Assembly (NCBI GenBank): GCA_946479205.1
Contig: CAMLFJ010000243.1
Coordinates: forward strand, 1-5,758
Source: an uncultured bacterium
GTDB taxonomy: Bacteria > Methylomirabilota > Methylomirabilia > Rokubacteriales > CSP1-6
Reading direction: 5' to 3'
Length of the DNA stretch: 5,758 nucleotides
In this document: positions 5,336 through 5,758 of the stretch, one piece after another
Position numbering within the stretch: position 1 is the first letter of the stretch
Layout of the letters: every line of letters starts with the position of its first letter
Notes under the pieces: generated by a model
Told to the model about the DNA's origin: nothing
What the model saw: the letters and a program-made list of their open reading frames with translations, nothing else
The model's database searches: none
Position numbers and translations under genes: made by a program

Positions 5336-5758
5336 TGGCGCGCGAGCGGACCACCTATCGCTGCCAGGAGTGCGGGCTCGCCGCGGCCAAGCCCGGCACC
5401 TGTCCGGACTGCGCCCGGGTGGGGACCTACGTGCAGCTCGTGGAGGAGCGGGTCGCGCCCGCGCGGGGACCCGCGCGGCCCGGGGTCACCTCGAGCCGGC
5501 CCCAGCCGATCCGCGAGATCTCGGTGGGCGACGGTGGGCACCGGGTCTCGAGCGGCATGGCCGAGCTGGACCGCGTCCTGGGCGGAGGCGTGGTGACGGG
5601 CTCCCTGGTCCTGATCGGCGGGGATCCGGGGATCGGCAAGTCCACCCTCCTGCTCCAGGTCAGCCGGATGCTCGCGGAGCGGGCGGGGCCGGTGCTCTAC
5701 GTTTCGGGAGAGGAGTCGGCCGCCCAGGTCAAGCTGCGGGCCGATCGCCTGGGAGCCT
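5335..5758 (+). CDS. radA: DNA recombination/repair ATPase RadA (partial, 3' end outside window)
   Basis: RadA (also called Sms) is a RecA-related hexameric helicase-like ATPase that helps process recombination intermediates by branch migration. The first 141 codons are present. An N-terminal zinc finger has C10, C13, C23 and C26. Next come SSGMAELDRVLGGG (72-85), Walker A GGDPGIGKST (95-104) and YVSGEES (122-128), all diagnostic of RadA. The KNRFG motif and C-terminal Lon-like domain would lie past the window end. The spacing between the cysteine pairs is 9 residues, where E. coli and B. subtilis RadA have 10. The usual tryptophan in KW-x-G and the later W before [GN]T are absent (KPGT and VGT here). 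ATG at 5335 shares one base with the mlaD stop (TGATG), and GGAGG lies 6 bases upstream, so this start is well supported and translation may be both coupled and independently strong. Confidence 0.94.
   Translation, partial: MARERTTYRCQECGLAAAKPGTCPDCARVGTYVQLVEERVAPARGPARPGVTSSRPQPIREISVGDGGHRVSSGMAELDRVLGGGVVTGSLVLIGGDPGIGKSTLLLQVSRMLAERAGPVLYVSGEESAAQVKLRADRLGA

Larger units (their letters stand above)
2..5758 (+). other. Putative single transcription unit hisA-hisF-hisIE-lipoprotein-mlaE-mlaF-mlaD-radA
   Basis: Eight genes run in one direction with junctions of +6, -4, -4, -4, +4, +2 and -1 bases. There is no room for a conventional intergenic promoter or terminator, so all are probably co-transcribed from a promoter upstream of the window. 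Internal promoters inside coding sequence cannot be excluded. The unit continues past both window edges. Confidence 0.7.

Noticed and set aside
1..5758. RNA genes, CRISPR arrays, insertion sequences, attachment sites, riboswitches
   Set aside because: Both strands are filled by the eight genes, no gap exceeds 6 bases, and no repeat-spacer, tRNA-like or transposase signal was seen.

Overview
The window is a tightly packed, GC-rich stretch (about 70% GC by eye). All eight genes are on the + strand, and no gap between genes exceeds 6 bases. Codon third positions are almost always G or C. The MCE/Mla lipid-transport genes and a lipobox-bearing lipoprotein point to a diderm (Gram-negative-type) bacterium. 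The style would fit a high-GC environmental lineage such as Rokubacteria/Methylomirabilota or a deltaproteobacterial-type group. That placement is a guess from gene content and cannot be confirmed from one window.

Region 1 (2-2139) holds the last steps of a histidine biosynthesis operon: hisA, hisF and a fused hisIE. All three are full length with their key residues present. HisIE converts PR-ATP to ProFAR, HisA isomerises ProFAR to PRFAR, and HisF (with HisH, presumably upstream) makes imidazole glycerol phosphate and AICAR.

Region 2 (2136-5335) follows without a break. It encodes a small predicted lipoprotein of unknown function, then an Mla-type lipid ABC transporter: permease MlaE, ATPase MlaF and a membrane-anchored MCE substrate-binding protein MlaD. 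This MlaD is about twice the length of the E. coli protein and has a C-terminal array of about five degenerate repeats of roughly 36 residues. No mlaC, mlaB or mlaA lies in the window.

Region 3 (5335-5758) is the 5' part of radA, a DNA-recombination ATPase, cut off by the window end. Its N-terminal zinc finger keeps all four cysteines but is one residue short and lacks the two usual tryptophans.

Seven consecutive junctions are either overlaps of 1-4 bases (GTGA, GTGA, ATGA, TGATG) or gaps of 2-6 bases, so the set probably reads as one translationally coupled transcript. I see no promoter, terminator, RNA gene, mobile element or CRISPR array. Nothing here is clearly a new system. The points most worth a second look are the unassigned lipoprotein coupled to mlaEFD, the repeat array in MlaD, and the altered RadA zinc finger.
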